From: Ilyonectria destructans
Taxonomy: Eukaryota > Ascomycota > Sordariomycetes > Hypocreales > Nectriaceae
Assembly (NCBI GenBank): GCA_020740775.1
Contig: JAHEWK010000004.1
Span: 2,914,001-2,978,000, forward strand
Direction: 5' to 3'
Length of the DNA stretch: 64,000 nucleotides
The translations under genes and the position numbers were made by a program. Below are positions 22,410 through 34,600 of this stretch, piece by piece (position 1 is the first letter of the stretch; the number at the start of each line of letters is the position of its first letter). The notes under the pieces are model-generated. The model made no database searches and was not told where the DNA came from. It saw only the letters and a program-made list of their open reading frames with translations.

Positions 22410-23588
22410 ATGCGCTTCATCTCCAGCCTGGTGTCGCTGGTGCTGCCGCTCGCCGCGGTAGCCCACAAGCTGACTACCATCAGCAACCTCTCCATCTACG
22501 ACCCCCCGGCCGACTACAACGACCCCCAGGTCTTGTACGCCCGGCCGCTGGAGCTCTCCGACGGTACCCTCCTAGCTACCTGGGAAAACTACTCCCCGGA
22601 GCCGCCGATGGTGTACTTCCCCATCTTCAAGAGCAGCGATGGCGGAAAGAAGTGGAAGGAGATCTCCAAGGTCACCGACCAGGTCAACGGCTGGGGCTTG
22701 CGATACCAGCCATTCCTGTACGAGCTGCCCCAGCGGTTCGGAAAGTACCCCAAGGGCACCATCCTCTTGTCGGGCAGCAGCATCCCCCACGACCTCAGCC
22801 AGACCTTGATCGAAGTCTATGCCAGCCGCGATAAGGGATACACCTGGGAGTTTGTTAGCCATGTTGCCCTCGGAGGCGAGGCTCTCCCCAACCACGGCCT
22901 CACCCCCGTCTGGGAGCCCTTCCTGATGTAAGAGAGCTGCCTATATCCGCTGTGTGCATTGACTAACCAATACAGGACCTACAAGGAGAAGCTTGTTCTC
23001 TACTACTCTGATCAGCGTGACAACGCCACCCACTCTCAGAAGATGGTCCACCAGACCACCACTGACCTGAAGAAGTGGTCCACGGTTGTCGATGACGTCG
23101 CCTACGAGAACTACTATGCCCGCCCCGGCATGCCCACCGTTGCCAAGCTCCCCAACGGCGAGTACATTTTCGCCTACGAGTACGGCGGCGAGCCCTCCCA
23201 GTCCGCCTACTGGTTCCCCGTCTACTACCGCATCTCCAAGGACCCCCTCAAGTTCTCCGCGGCCGAGCACCACCGCGTCGACCCCATCAACGGCGCCACC
23301 CCTGCCGGATCTCCCTATGTGGTCTGGAGCAAGTACGGAGGCAAGAACGGCACCATTGTCATCAACGGCGCCTCCAACTCCGAGATCTACACCAACCAGA
23401 AGCTCGGCCACCCGGCTTACTGGAAGAAGTGGTCGGTTCCCCAGCCGAACGCTTACACCCGCGCCCTCATGGTGTTCAAGGAGGACCCGGATATGTTGAT
23501 GATCATGGGCGGTGGTTACCTGCCCCCGGGCAAGACCAACGAGATCAGCCTGAGCGTTGTCAGACTCTCGGAGATCATGAAGGAGTAG
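22410..23588 (+). CDS. secreted BNR/sialidase-fold glycosidase, GH93-like
   Basis: Secreted six-bladed beta-propeller hydrolase; the sequence most resembles fungal GH93 exo-arabinanases, which release arabinobiose from arabinan. A signal peptide (MRFISSLVSLVLPLAAVAHK) opens the protein. Asp-box-like repeats follow: KSSDGGKKW, ASRDKGYTWEF and TTTDLKKWS. Exon 1 is 22410-22927 and exon 2 is 22976-23588, with a 48-bp intron (donor GTAAGA, branch CTAAC, acceptor CAG). The junction gives WEPFLM|TYKEKLVLYYSDQRD. Product 376 residues. The frame is open upstream of 22410, but the TATA box and the signal peptide favour this start. A general BNR-family protein of other specificity cannot be excluded. 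Confidence 0.82.
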
Positions 23589-24601
23589 GAGAAGACGGTG
23601 AATTTAGGCCGAGATTAGAAAGAGACTAAAAGTCTGATTCTTGCCTGTAAATAGAGCTTCCAGAGTATAGTTGGATATCAATTTCTTGCCTAAAAAGGGC
23701 CACTCGTCAATGTCTATTCCTTGTGACCATTGCGCTGTGATAGCTGGACCCTGGTATAAGCTTGTGATCCAACTCCACCAAAGACCAGGGTTAATAATCG
23801 AAATATTTATAATGAGGTTGCAACTAATATTCAGCTGACCCGCTTTGCGCTCCTGTGCCTCTGACCGTAATTTACTTGGTAGTAAGTAGGTTCTCAGCCC
23901 TTGGTCCTTTCGCCGTAGCAGCACAGCACCTGCAAGTTTCGCCGCAATTCATGGTGATGGGCCGCAGACGCCGCATGAAGCCGGACAACAACGCCGCTTA
24001 CGCCGCAAAGTGAGACAACGGAATTGTGCGTGCTATTTGTGATTCAAGTGTGAATTGGGATGATTCACCTTTACTTTGAGTGATAACTTGGCTAATATGT
24101 CTGATCTGTGGTCGCCGTAGATCAACTAGCGTCCTTTGGTTGTCTGTATAACGGTGCATCGAGTCATTGGCCTTGTCCCATCGGACCTTTTCAACTCTAA
24201 CATTGTCATATTTGAACCATCAAAAGATCATCTAATCATAACGGCTAGTGGAAATAGGCGGATATAATATACCATTGAAAAATGCTTGGCTTCTACTCGT
24301 CAAAACTCAAGCCACGGAAGCCTTCTCCGCGCGAAACCCACCCTTGGCGGACGAAGCAACGTCACGCGGGCCGCAACCCTCAACGCCATGCGTCCGAAAA
24401 CCTGAAGATGATTCGGCCGAGATCCGATGCCGGTAGTTCAATCTCTCCCAAGCGGGTCGCCTGCCTAGGTCCGGAGGAGGAACCCCGCTTGTCGATGACT
24501 AGGCCGGTATTTTGCAAAGGGCGTGGAGGACGATGCCGAGGGTCCGAAATACTACATTAATAATCGTAATGCCCGTTTATGGGTTTGGAAGATGAGGTTC
24601 A
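23589..24601. other. 1-kb gap between hydrolase and MFS transporter
   Basis: 3' flank of the hydrolase and promoter of the transporter. The sequence becomes A/T-richer. A short stretch rich in GCCGCA (about 23940-24010) resembles a simple repeat. No gene recognised. Confidence 0.45.
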
Positions 24602-26043
24602 GTGCATTGGGAAATAATGATCATGGCATTGACAGAAATGAAGAGCCTTGACAAAGGGCATGGCGTTTCGACGTTTCGTGCAAGTGAGGTAGCTCTTGAC
24701 GGTGAGGCTGAAAAGACTACTCGAATAGATGACGACGCCTCGACGCTTAACGTAGGTGATAACCTCGAAGATGCCCCCGATCAAAACACCATCCAAGACC
24801 CGGGCGAACCTCCGGACGGCGGATTACGAGCATGGCTCCAAGTAGTCGCCGGCCACCTCGTCGTCTTCAACGCCTGGGGTCCCCCAATCAGCTTCGGCGT
24901 CTTCCAGCCCTACTACGAAACACAGATGAACCTCCCGCCGTCGACAGTCGCATGGGTCGGTAGCGTCCAGATGTCACTTGTGTTTCTCGTCGGTGCCTTT
25001 TCCGGACGAGCTTTTGACGCGGGCTACTACCGATGGGCCGTGGTTGTGGGCAGCTTCCTGCAGGTTCTCGGCGCCTTCATGACCAGCATTGCGACAGAGT
25101 ACTGGCAATTGCTCCTTGCACAGGGCATCTGCCAGGGCCTTGGCAGTGGGATTATCTTCGCTCCGACCGTCGCCAACATGTCGACGTACTTTAAGAGGAA
25201 GAAGACGCTTGCCATCTCGCTGGCTGCATGTGGAGGCACGACCGGCGGAGTGGTGTTCCCGGTGATTGCGCAGCAGCTGTTGTCCAAGATTGGATTCCAA
25301 TGGACGGTGCGCGTCATGGGATTGGTCGTTTTGGTGGCGTCCATCATGGTCTTCTGCCTTGTGAGAACAAGGCTGCCTCCGCGCAAGGCTGGCCCGATTG
25401 TCGAGTTGGCTGCGTTCAAGGAGAGGACATATCTTCTCTTTGCCATTGGCATGTTCTTTACCCTCTGGGCAACGTACTATGCATACATTTATGTAAGTCA
25501 GCGTCCCTGGGTACGATTCAAACGAATACTAATGACCTTTAGGCTCGCACATATGCACTCTACGTCTTAGATGCACCCTCGTCGACGTCATTCACCATCC
25601 TCCTCATAATCAATGCCGTCGGGATCCCTGGCCGCGTAATCCCAGCTCTCATCGCGGACCGCTACTTTGGCGCAATCGGCGTGTTGATACCGACCATAAT
25701 GGCCACCGGAATTATCGTCTTCCTCTGGGCCGAAGTGCATGACCTCGCTGGGGACTACGTGTGGGCCGTCTTTTTTGGATATTTTGGAGCGGGTATTCAG
25801 GGACTGTTCCCGGGGGCGACCGCAAGCCTGACCCAAGATCAAAGCAAGAACGGGACCAGGATAGGAATGATCTTTACCATTATGAGCGTTGCCGCTTTGA
25901 CGGGGTCACCGCTTGCGGGTAAGCTGATGGAGGTAACTGGGGGCAAATATTTGGCCGCTCAGATGTGGGGAGGAGCCTGTCTTATGCTGGGCGCTGGGTT
26001 GCTAATCGCAGCAAAAGTTGCAAATGCACCAAAAAAGGCGTAG
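24602..26043 (+). CDS. MFS transporter, monocarboxylate-porter (MCH-like) type
   Basis: Major facilitator of the fungal monocarboxylate-transporter homologue family (yeast MCH/ESBP6 type), about 463 residues with 12 membrane helices. The landmark PPDGGLRAWLQVVAGHLVVF before helix 1 is the family signature. QGICQGLGSGIIFAPTVANMSTYFKRKK follows the family's helix 4-5 region. Exon 1 is 24602-25492 and exon 2 is 25543-26043, with a 50-bp intron (GTAAGT ... CTTTAG), phase 0, joining YIY to ARTYALY. Four in-frame Met codons occur in the first 13 residues, so the exact start is open. The substrate cannot be told; yeast MCH5 imports riboflavin and other members have unknown cargo. Confidence 0.87.
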
Positions 26044-26533
26044 GATGGAAGGCAATCTATTTATCACGATTATTGGAAAATTATACGAGGGATAGAAAAA
26101 GCATTGAAGGATGAGCATTGAGATTCTGATCGAGTCTCTCTATCTGTAAGACTTAGGCACGGGCCTTACAACACACATACATTGCCTTTCTGGTTACATC
26201 TGACCTAATAAATACAGTTCAATCTTATTACTAGAAGATATGAATACTGAGAGTTAGTCTAATAAAAACCCATACCCTAAACTTCTTTATTAAGTGTATT
26301 GCTGGTACATATGTTAAGACCGGATCATGCAGTAATGTGTGCAAAGATCAATACTCACCAGACTATTTGCCAAGAACGCCATTGGGTTTTGAAGCTGGCT
26401 GCTTAGCCCTGTAACGTCCCCGTGTCATCCTCGAGTCGAGAGAAATGAACAAGGGGAGATTTCGGAAGTAATAGTAGTACGTGTTATTTCGTATCCCTTC
26501 TCGACTAGCTACGCTACCTCACTCATGCCAAAC
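26044..26533. other. A/T-rich gap
   Basis: A/T-rich and without recognised features, lying between the transporter and the broken kinase gene. Confidence 0.45.
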
Positions 26534-27408
26534 TCAGTCGCTGTCCGATGACTTTGAAGATTTTGATGGCCCCCTCTTTGTTATTCTAGCCTCAATATTA
26601 CATCGCCGCCCAGCCCCGAATCGTCGAAACTTGGACTGTATCAAGCACAGCAACTTCCTCTCCGCACTAAAGTGCCCGACAGCAATCCAGGAGAATAATG
26701 ACCAGCCTATCCGTGATAGTCGACCCCAGCTCCGCGGTATGAAGAAATTTTGCATCGATGCGTACTCGGAATAAGTCGGGTAAAACCCTGCATAGTCCTA
26801 GTCGATTAACCAGAGCTCGCTGGATGATCCAAGCAATATGCTTCGGGACGCGAGATCGTCGTGAGTGAAGACCAACTTGTCTACTTGGAGGGGGCTGGAT
26901 TGTCTCAAAGAAGCTTGGGTGTGATGGTCCTGGGCGCTTTTTCTGATTTCTCTCCGAATAGAGACAAAACTAACCCAAAAGTGTAGGGAGGAAAAGATGT
27001 CTCCGGCTTGCGGTTTTGGGGGTAGTTGGAAGTGATCTTCAAGCCATAATGACCTGCACTCCCCCGTAACTAATGACCCGGCGGTTTGTGGGGTAACAGA
27101 TCTTAAATTGGCGATGAAGCGGCGCAGTTGCAACGCTAGTCGGAATGTCGCGACCAGCCTAAGTCCGCCCAGACAACCTCTAATGTACTGCCCTGAATAC
27201 GGTCTATGATAAGGAATTCGGAGTTGTTGCATCGGACAGATCGAACTATGCGCGGTACGCGAACCTCTAGTTTTTGGGCGACGGCGACTGCTTCCCTGGC
27301 ATCTTGAGCGTTATCCGATCCGTAGATCCTTGCGAGGAAACGATCTGAGAGTAAGACGATGCCTGCGTGCTGCTCTAGTCGAGGGCATGTCTGAATTAAA
27401 TGGAGCAA
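26534..27408 (-). pseudogene. broken APH-like (aminoglycoside phosphotransferase family) kinase
   Basis: Fungal APH/choline-kinase-fold protein in three pieces. Minus-strand reading from 27408 gives a good N-lobe (LSDRFLARIYGSD, FLIIDRIQGSTLEVVWADLGW). Near 27155-27165 the frame changes, and homology resumes as RLVATFRLALQLRRF in the next frame. The catalytic loop reads FTHDDLASRSILL, with Ser where the family has Asn. The strand LWLID then meets a TAG at 26800-26798 exactly where a Trp is expected, and the same frame continues beyond as DYAGFYPTYSEYASM and on to 26534. One frameshift, one nonsense codon and a changed active-site residue make this a pseudogene. TGG to TAG fits a G-to-A change such as RIP would make, but one site is not proof. 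The surroundings are A/T-rich. Confidence 0.8.
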
Positions 27409-27865
27409 GTCGGAGTCGGCTTTAGTTTGAGTATTGATCTTTCTATAAATATTTTATTCATTTATCAAGTTAGATGTAGTAAAAAAAGTAGACCTCAAGT
27501 TTAATATACCTATTCACTGGGCATATTATGAACATTAGTTTGCCTTAGGTTTAGCTGAAAGGGCTTCTACCTGTGTGCAAACAGCAAGATGCATATTAGC
27601 GAATGAATTGAATGTGGAGTAAGGGTTCCGAGTCGAGGACATGTTAATTCATGACGATCAGGGTTCAACACCAGGAGGATCAAGCTCAATACGACTAACA
27701 TCCTAGCTCTAGCGAATCGTAATTAAGCCTATACGCACCTCTCCTTATTGTCATGCTTTGGGTACGAGTTCTGGTCAACCGATGCGAGGGGTCACCAAGT
27801 ATCCACTGCCAAGCTGTGCCCCACCACCCCGGATTTAGAGACGACCCTGGCTGGCATGATGATGA
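27409..27865. other. A/T-rich gap before release factor gene
   Basis: No gene recognised. It holds the degraded upstream part of the kinase pseudogene and the promoter of the release factor gene. Confidence 0.45.
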
Positions 27866-29288
27866 ATGGCTTCTAAAAATTCCACGTCAAAGCCTCCGCC
27901 CGCACACCTTCAACACCAACACCACACCCCGCGCCGCCTCCCAGAAATGTCCCCGGCCCCATGGATCTGCCGGAGCTGCACCCGGGCGCTGGCTCGCTCC
28001 AACGTGCGCCAATTCGTCCGCTACGCCTCCAATGGTGCGTCCGTCGTCCTGCCCGCACGCCGTCGTGAACGCTGACCCCTCCGGCCCAGACGCCTCTCTC
28101 CTCGCCCCCGCGCTCCTCCAGCGCGCCAAGACGATGGCTTCCGAGTACGATGGCCTGCAGACGTCGCTCAATGACTCCTTCGACACCACCAAGGCCAAGC
28201 GCGTTGGCGAGCTGTCCCGCGTGGCATCGGCGCTCAAGGCTTGGGAGGAGACGCAGTCCTCGGTCAAGGAGCTGACGTCTATGCTCGACGACCCCGAGCA
28301 AGACCCCGACCTGGCATCGATTGCGCGAGACGAACTGGAAACTGAAACGGGCAAGCTCGAGTCGCTGGCCAGGAACCTGTCCGCCAGCCTGACGCCTCGT
28401 CACCCCTTCGCCGACTTCCCGTGCATGATCGAGTTCCGGCCGGGCCCCGGCGGCCTGGAGGGCCGCTACTTTACCGACACGCTGTTCAAGATGTACAAGG
28501 GCTTGTGCATGCGCAAGGGCTACCGCCACAGCGTCATCAAGTACGAGTTCGCCGACACCGCGGGCGACAGCTCGTCGTCGGCCGGCGAGAACCCGCTCCA
28601 GGAGGCGGTGCTGGAGATCCAGGACCCGGGCGCCTACGACGTCTTCCGCAGCGAGGCCGGCATGCACCGCGTGCAGCGCATCCCCAGCACCGAGAGCAAG
28701 GGCCGCGTGCACACGAGCGCCGTCGCCCTGTGGGTGCTGCCCTCGTTCCCGGACACTGGTAGCGGCGGCGAGGTCGCGGGGCTGGATGATCCGGAGAGCG
28801 ACTTCTACGTCAACCCGCAAGAGGTCAAGATCGAGACGATGCGGTCGCGCGGCGCTGGCGGGCAATCGGTCAACAAGACCGAGTCGGCGATCCGCATGAC
28901 GCATATCCCGACGGGCACGGTGGTGTCGATGCAGGACCACCGGTCGCAGCAGCGCAACCGCGAGGAGGCGTGGAAGGTCCTGCGGTCGCGCATCGCGGAC
29001 CAGCGGCGGGAGCAGCGCGAGGCCGAGGCGGCGCAGCTGCGCGACAGCGTGCTGAGCAAGACGCAAATCACGCGAGGCGACAAGATCCGCACGTACAACT
29101 ACAACCAGGACCGATGTACCGACCACCGCGCCGGGCTGGACGTGCACAACCTGTCGAATGTGCTCGAGGGCGGCGACACGCTGGACAAGATCATGGATGG
29201 CGCGAGGGATTGGCTGGTTGGCAACGACATTGCGCTTCTGGTTGCGGGAGAGGAGGCCAAGACCAAGGTTGGCAAAGGGAAGAAGTGA
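27866..29288 (+). CDS. MRF1: mitochondrial peptide chain release factor 1
   Basis: Class-I release factor that ends mitochondrial translation at UAA/UAG. The GGQ motif that triggers peptide release is in RSRGAGGQSVNKTESA, and the decoding PxT motif is PST in QRIPSTESKGRVHTSAV, as in RF1-type factors. Exon 1 (27866 or 27947 to 28034) and exon 2 (28090-29288) are separated by a 55-bp intron with a GTGCGT donor, joining YASN to DASLLAPALL. The likely start is 27947: MSPAPWICRSCTRALAR is a typical basic mitochondrial leader, giving 428 residues. The in-frame ATG at 27866 would give 455. A long antisense open frame covers the whole gene and is a codon-bias shadow. The C-terminus is Lys-rich, as usual. 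Confidence 0.93.
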
Positions 29289-29577
29289 TGACAAGTCCTC
29301 AGGACTATGAACATGATGTATTGATGCATGTGTACACTATGCTTTATAGAGTGTAACTGTAATGTATGTAGAACCCATGTAAGATAGGGGCCAACAGACG
29401 CAATCCCATATGCTCCTCCTATATTTGTTCGAGAATCTATCCCGAATCATTGACGCCCGATACCCAAACTCCCAGCAAGATCACACCACCGGGATATTCG
29501 TGACTTGCCTCCAACCCAGAACTCCGATGCAGAATACAGTTTGAAACGTCGGCCTTGGACCTGTGCGACAAAGCCCC

Positions 29578-30925
29578 TCACATTAAGCCGCCCAGAACAA
29601 CCTTGCCGATGCTCGCCACCTCCGACTTGATGAGGCTGCGGCTGTGGTCCTCAAACTCCCTGACGAAGCCCTGGACAATGAGTTTGCGCACTCGCGAATC
29701 GGCCTTGCCAAACAGCTCGGCGACGGGGGCGGTACACTCGCGCGGCGAAGGCACGAGGGTGAGGAACCGTGTGTAGCAGTCGATCAAGACGTCGCACAGT
29801 GTCGCAAACGTCTCAAAGTAGTCCGGGTCGAACGGTAGGGAGGGCGTCAGAAGGTAGGTGTACTCCTCGCCAGGCAGCAGATCCGTCTCGGACGCAGCAA
29901 AGTTCATGACAGACGGGGTCGGGGCGCCGGCGGCCGGCACGGCGGAGAATTCGTCGAGCATGGGGTGCATGTCGGCGGCGGAGGTGGAGCGGCGGGATTT
30001 GCCGCCCTGTCGGCGGAACATGCTGGGAAGGCGGGCGCGGGTGAGGGAGGCGGCGGTGGTGGAGTCGCTGTGTAGCTGCTGGAAGGAGTCGAATTCGGAG
30101 AGGAGGGTGTTGAGGCTGCGGAGGAACTCGATGGGCGTGGAGGAGTAGAGGTCGACGATGGTGGGGAGGGACAGGCCGAGGAGGAGGTGGTTCGTCGCTT
30201 TGCGGCCGATCTTTCGCGAATCGAAGTAGGGCATGCGATTGAAGTCGGGCTTGTCGAAGAGATATGTGTTGAACCAGTATATGCGTCCCTCGTGTCTGTG
30301 GTCAAGTGTTAGTTGGTGTATAAGCCATACAGCCCCTGAGGCGGCCGAGGCGGGGTACGGCGGGATGGACGTACGCTTTGCGCAAGTACTCGAGGGTCGA
30401 GATGCGCTTGTTGGCGACCTCGGTGATCTGCTGGTGAGCAAGTCCAGCCTCGGACTGCTGCCAGAGAGTGCCGGATCCAATAGCACCGTTGGGACCGGAC
30501 ATGGGAGTCCCGGGCGGAGGCATGGATCCCAGGTGGAGGGTGGACCCGGTCGCGCTGCGGCTCAGCATCTGCATGGTGATGGCGGAGTCGGCGGTAGTGG
30601 AGGAGTGATGGATAGAAGCGGAAGGGTCAGACTCGCGGATGTCTGCTCGGGGCGTGATCTTTGCGGCGGCGGCGAGGGCGTAGTCGGGCAGGGCAGGCGG
30701 CGCGGCGGCATCGGTCACGTAGGCATTGGGCCCGTTGCCAAAGGAGCTGCCGCGGCGGGAGAGGGACGACTTGCGCGAGAAGGACGGCTTGCGGTCCTTG
30801 AGGGCGGTGGCGAGGGGATCGACGCTGCCGCCGTCGCGAGTGACCGGGCGGGAGGCGGAGGAGGAGGAGAAGATGGAGGTTGAGAAGATGGGCGTCGAGC
30901 CGGAGTTGGGCGTTCGGGGCGCCAT
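29578..30925 (-). CDS. conserved fungal protein of unknown function
   Basis: A 422-residue protein that I cannot assign. Exon 1 is 30925-30375 and exon 2 is 30295-29578, with a 79-bp intron (donor GTACGT, acceptor ACAG) rejoining STLEYLRKA to HEGRIYWFNTYLF. The first 120 residues are Ser/Thr/Pro-rich and basic, probably disordered and phosphorylated (RKPSFSRKSSLSRRGSS resembles basophilic kinase sites). The second half looks helical and folded: HEGRIYWFNTYLF, LLLGLSLPTIVDLYSS, IEFLRSLNTLLSEFDSF, PDYFETFATLCDVLIDCYTR, and a final helix KSEVASIGKVVLGGL. No membrane segment or signal peptide. It faces the release factor gene tail to tail, 289 bp apart. Confidence 0.78.
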
Positions 30926-32099
30926 GTCTGTGGGCGGGCAACGTGCGGGTTTTGGGTGTGTGGCCTGGAGTGGCCACGCACGATGGATCTTGGGGACTTG
31001 AAAATGAGCCCCGATCGACCGAGCGAGACCTGGGGGCCACGGGACTGGGAACTGACTGGGACCGGCGATAGAGCGACAGAACTGTGTGTAGTCACTGTGC
31101 GTGCGGCGTTGGTGTGGAGGGAGAGTGACTTTCCTTGGTGTGGGTGGATGCGCCCCTGGGCTTGAACGCAAGCAGCATGTAACTGGTCTGATTGTCTCTG
31201 GGCTAGCGGCGTTGCAGCGGCAGCGGATGAAGCCGGCCAGGGCGTAGAAACACGGCGGCGGAGAGATGTCACGGGCGAAGCTTGTTGTAGAGGCGAGGCG
31301 AAGCTTGTAGCAGAGACAAAACGTGAAGCCCTCCATAGTTTACCTATAGCCTATAGGCACTCACAGGAAAAGCCACGAGCATCCCGCACACCTCATATTT
31401 CCACGCCTGATGTGATATGATGTGATGTGATGTGCCCTCCAAGCAGGTACCGGAGAGTGCTGCAAGCCACGAAGGTCTGGTGGGTTCTAGCGCGTCCACA
31501 GTGGAAGCCTCCCTGAACGGCACGGTCGAGGCCCACTGGCGCTAGTTGCCCACGGCGCTGGTTGCAGCGTTGTATCGCCAAATTATATCCGCCGGCGCCT
31601 GCGTGGCAGCGTCTCACGGGCGGTGGGGGAAGATGCCCTGCATTGCCAGCGCTGGTGGAGGCACCTTCTATTGAGATGCGCGTTTCTTCCCCAACGTGGT
31701 CGTGATTTACTCTGGCTAATGCCTGCTCCATCTGCGTTGCAACTGTCTGTCATTTCAACCCTTGGAAACTATTTCATGCCTTTGCAACAGTTACTAGCGC
31801 TCATCAAGCCAAGATCTGCTGGCACGCTCGGGACTCGAGTCTAGGTAGGTACCTAGGTAGCTTCTCTTCTCTCATACACCGCAACACGTCAACTCCCGTC
31901 TTGTAACACAGACAACTCATCCGAATAGTTACACAACAACACTCAGCACGATAATCCATGACGCTATTGAATCCAAGCAAACACATTGACTGCTCATGTG
32001 ACTTGCCCACAAATCACTCTCCTAGAAATCTCTATAAATCCCACACCATCCTCCCCAAGTCCCGCCATTCCTTCTCTCCTCTTCAACCACCCACCCTAC
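30926..32099. other. gap; start of the gene-poor island
   Basis: Promoter of the unknown gene, then non-coding sequence. A short TGATG-type microsatellite lies at about 31407-31434. No gene recognised. Confidence 0.45.
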
Positions 32100-33470
32100 C
32101 TATATACAGAGGTCCTCTCACCTGCTAAATGATGGCAGCAGGAATTGAGGTCAAAGGCCGCCTATGTATGTTGTCTGGCCTGGCGTTGTGCCATCTGATC
32201 TCATGACCCTGCAAAGGGCTGGAAGGTTTGTATCACCACGGACGGGTTCACTCGAGTCCATTGAGTTGCTGACGGTATCAATAGGTGTCCACCACGTCAA
32301 ACAACGAGCGGGACACGCGAATACGTCCTCCAAGGAATCCACGGCGCTGGCGCCCTACCGTATCTTGACGAAGAACTGGGTCATTTTCGATCCGACACTG
32401 CCTACTTCTGTCCTATTGGGGACACCGAAAGGACGACTCCATCATGAGTGAGTAACGTATAACCCCAATCACATCGTCCTGAATATTCAATTAACATGTT
32501 TCATTCCACAGGTTCTACACACCACGTGGTCTTCAGGGCCTGGCACTGGCGCTGTCTGTAAGCCTCTTTACGGTATCGGAAGGGTAGAGTATAACCCAAG
32601 CCCCGTCATCCCCATCATCAAGCTTACGCATTTAATTTGGCAGGCCGACGGAGGAGATACCAGCACCCGGAAATTGTTCATGTAGAGAACTGAAAACAGC
32701 GTGCGACTGTACTTGGAAAACCTGTGATCGAGAGTCACAGTTGGTTCCATCTATATACGGCTTCTTTGATTACACCGACAACAGCCGGGTCTAAACGTAA
32801 GTCATCATTCCCCATCCATCGTGTTAGTCACATTCTCGTCAAACAACCTCCTGCTCACACACCTCCAGATTGGGAAGGGGTTCCCGGGTATGCACTTGTT
32901 GAACTGGACCCTCCGTTTCCGCCTTTCAAAGACGGTCTGGCACATTTCGTTTTACGAATGCCCCGTCCGGGTATGAAGAACACTCCTCGCAACCGTCTGC
33001 TCATCTGACAGCCATAATACCCGAGCCGAAATGATCAGTGCCTGGGACGTGACTGACCAAGACGGATCGGTCACAGGACTACTCAACTGGGAATGTACGA
33101 CCACAATTCATACCTCGAAGGAGAGCTTGGAGTCTGAACCGGGAACCGACAAACGACAATTCGAGTATAGACCAATAGTTATGCGATTGACCTACGACAG
33201 GAGTGAGATGGATACACAGTCAACACCCAGGGACAATATGGCGTCGATCCTCCTCAACTTGGTGAGCAAGTCAAGCTTTTGACCAACCGATCGAAAACAT
33301 TGACCCGCTGACACAACATGCGTCTCTAGAACATTCTCATTGAGCAAATTGACCCTGGATCCTGGTCTAATCGGGTAAGTTCTTTTTCGGAAAGCATCAT
33401 CCGCATCTACGAAGCAGACGACTAACTAGCAAACGCAGCGGGGGTCGAGCTCGCTTTAAAAACACCCATG
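32100..33470 (+). other. exon-like fragments, gene not resolved
   Basis: Several short plus-strand frames are bounded by splice-like signals. One pair joins well: a frame ending TPKGRLHH, then a donor (GA|GTGAGT near 32450), acceptor CCACAG at 32511, the segment FYTPRGLQGLALALS, another donor GTAAGC, and ADGGDTSTRKLFM with a stop. Farther on, GYALVELDPPFPPFKDGLAHF stands in a separate frame after an intron-like stretch. I recognise no family and cannot build one open model. Either a real multi-exon gene of unknown type or the remains of one. Confidence 0.3.
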
Positions 33471-34600
33471 AGAACGAAGATGTCCTACCCGCGACTAAGT
33501 TCGCGACCTATACTGAATCCACACATCCAAGCCGAGAATGACCCCCCCTTTGCCTCGACTTCGGCACAACCTACTAGCCTAGTACACCGCGATATCATGG
33601 AGGGTATCGACCATAACTCACGAAGCTTAAGACCATCTGCAGTATCGCAATGGATCTATGACTGGGGTTCCAGGAAGCCCCGGGCGTTCACCCGATCCCA
33701 GCATCCAACAAACGCGAGCTACGTTCGACATCTCTCTTCCTTCCCATACAGCAAAAAAAACGATCCTCCATCAATGAGGAGACACATCGGCGGGACGTGC
33801 AACGCCTCACGACACACTTCATCGGACACAACTGGCAGCAGCCTCTCTCTTTATGCGGGACCAGCCCTGGGCGCCTGTCACTACCCAGCTATTCTGCTGT
33901 TCTGAGGCTCTCATTTTAGTAGTCGGTTACGTGACTCTTCGCTGTCGCGGTCGCAGCTAAGGCGTGGCGGGAACGGCGATGATGTGCAGTGTGCTACTAT
34001 CACCATGACGACGAGACGTGGTCGGAGCCGTGAGCGGCCGTCGTAAGCATTGCCCTTCCCCAGCCTCTGATGTGTGTGCGTGTGTGTTTCGAGCCTCGCT
34101 GATTGATCAAACTAGAGGGAACACAAGATAGCTCCCACATCCAGCGAGCCAGGGCTCAACACTCAACGTTCGACCCGCTGGACCAACGCTGTTCCTCTTC
34201 AGCATTGATCTTTATCGGAGGACTGGAACGGGCCATGTCGCTTCTTTTGCCACGACGCTGACAACACATGAGCGAGTGATACTGCTGCCCGGCTTCTGTT
34301 CCACCAAGTCCCGTCAGTCAATGGTAAAAATCTTTTGGCACAGGCAAGCCATGCGACAAGGCAAAAACGCAGCAAATCGTGCCAGCCGTCTTGTTTCGAA
34401 TGGGTTGTTCCTAGACCCACTTGTCGCGAACAACCCAACATGTCTACCATGTAAGTTCATCTCCAAAAATATACCTTTTACATATATACACCCAGACAAC
34501 TAACGAAGAAGCACATAGCGTACCGACAATCCTTCTTTCAGCTTCAGAGCAAATCACTGCCGTAAGAATGCGGCTACCAAGCTCTCGAGGACGAGGGTCA
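33471..34600. other. gene-poor stretch
   Basis: No gene recognised; short frames without features. A GT-rich microsatellite-like run (TGTGTGTGCGTGTGTG) lies near 34071. Confidence 0.4.

Noticed and set aside
17393..26043. Possible metabolic gene cluster (racemase, two MFS transporters, GST, hydrolase)
   Set aside because: No PKS, NRPS, terpene or other core enzyme and no pathway regulator. Orientations and spacing are random, and housekeeping genes are mixed in.
27873..29294. 473-codon open frame antisense to the mitochondrial release factor gene
   Set aside because: It mirrors a GC-rich conserved gene, its product is low-complexity (Arg/Leu/Val/Ala-rich), and it has no family features. A codon-bias shadow.
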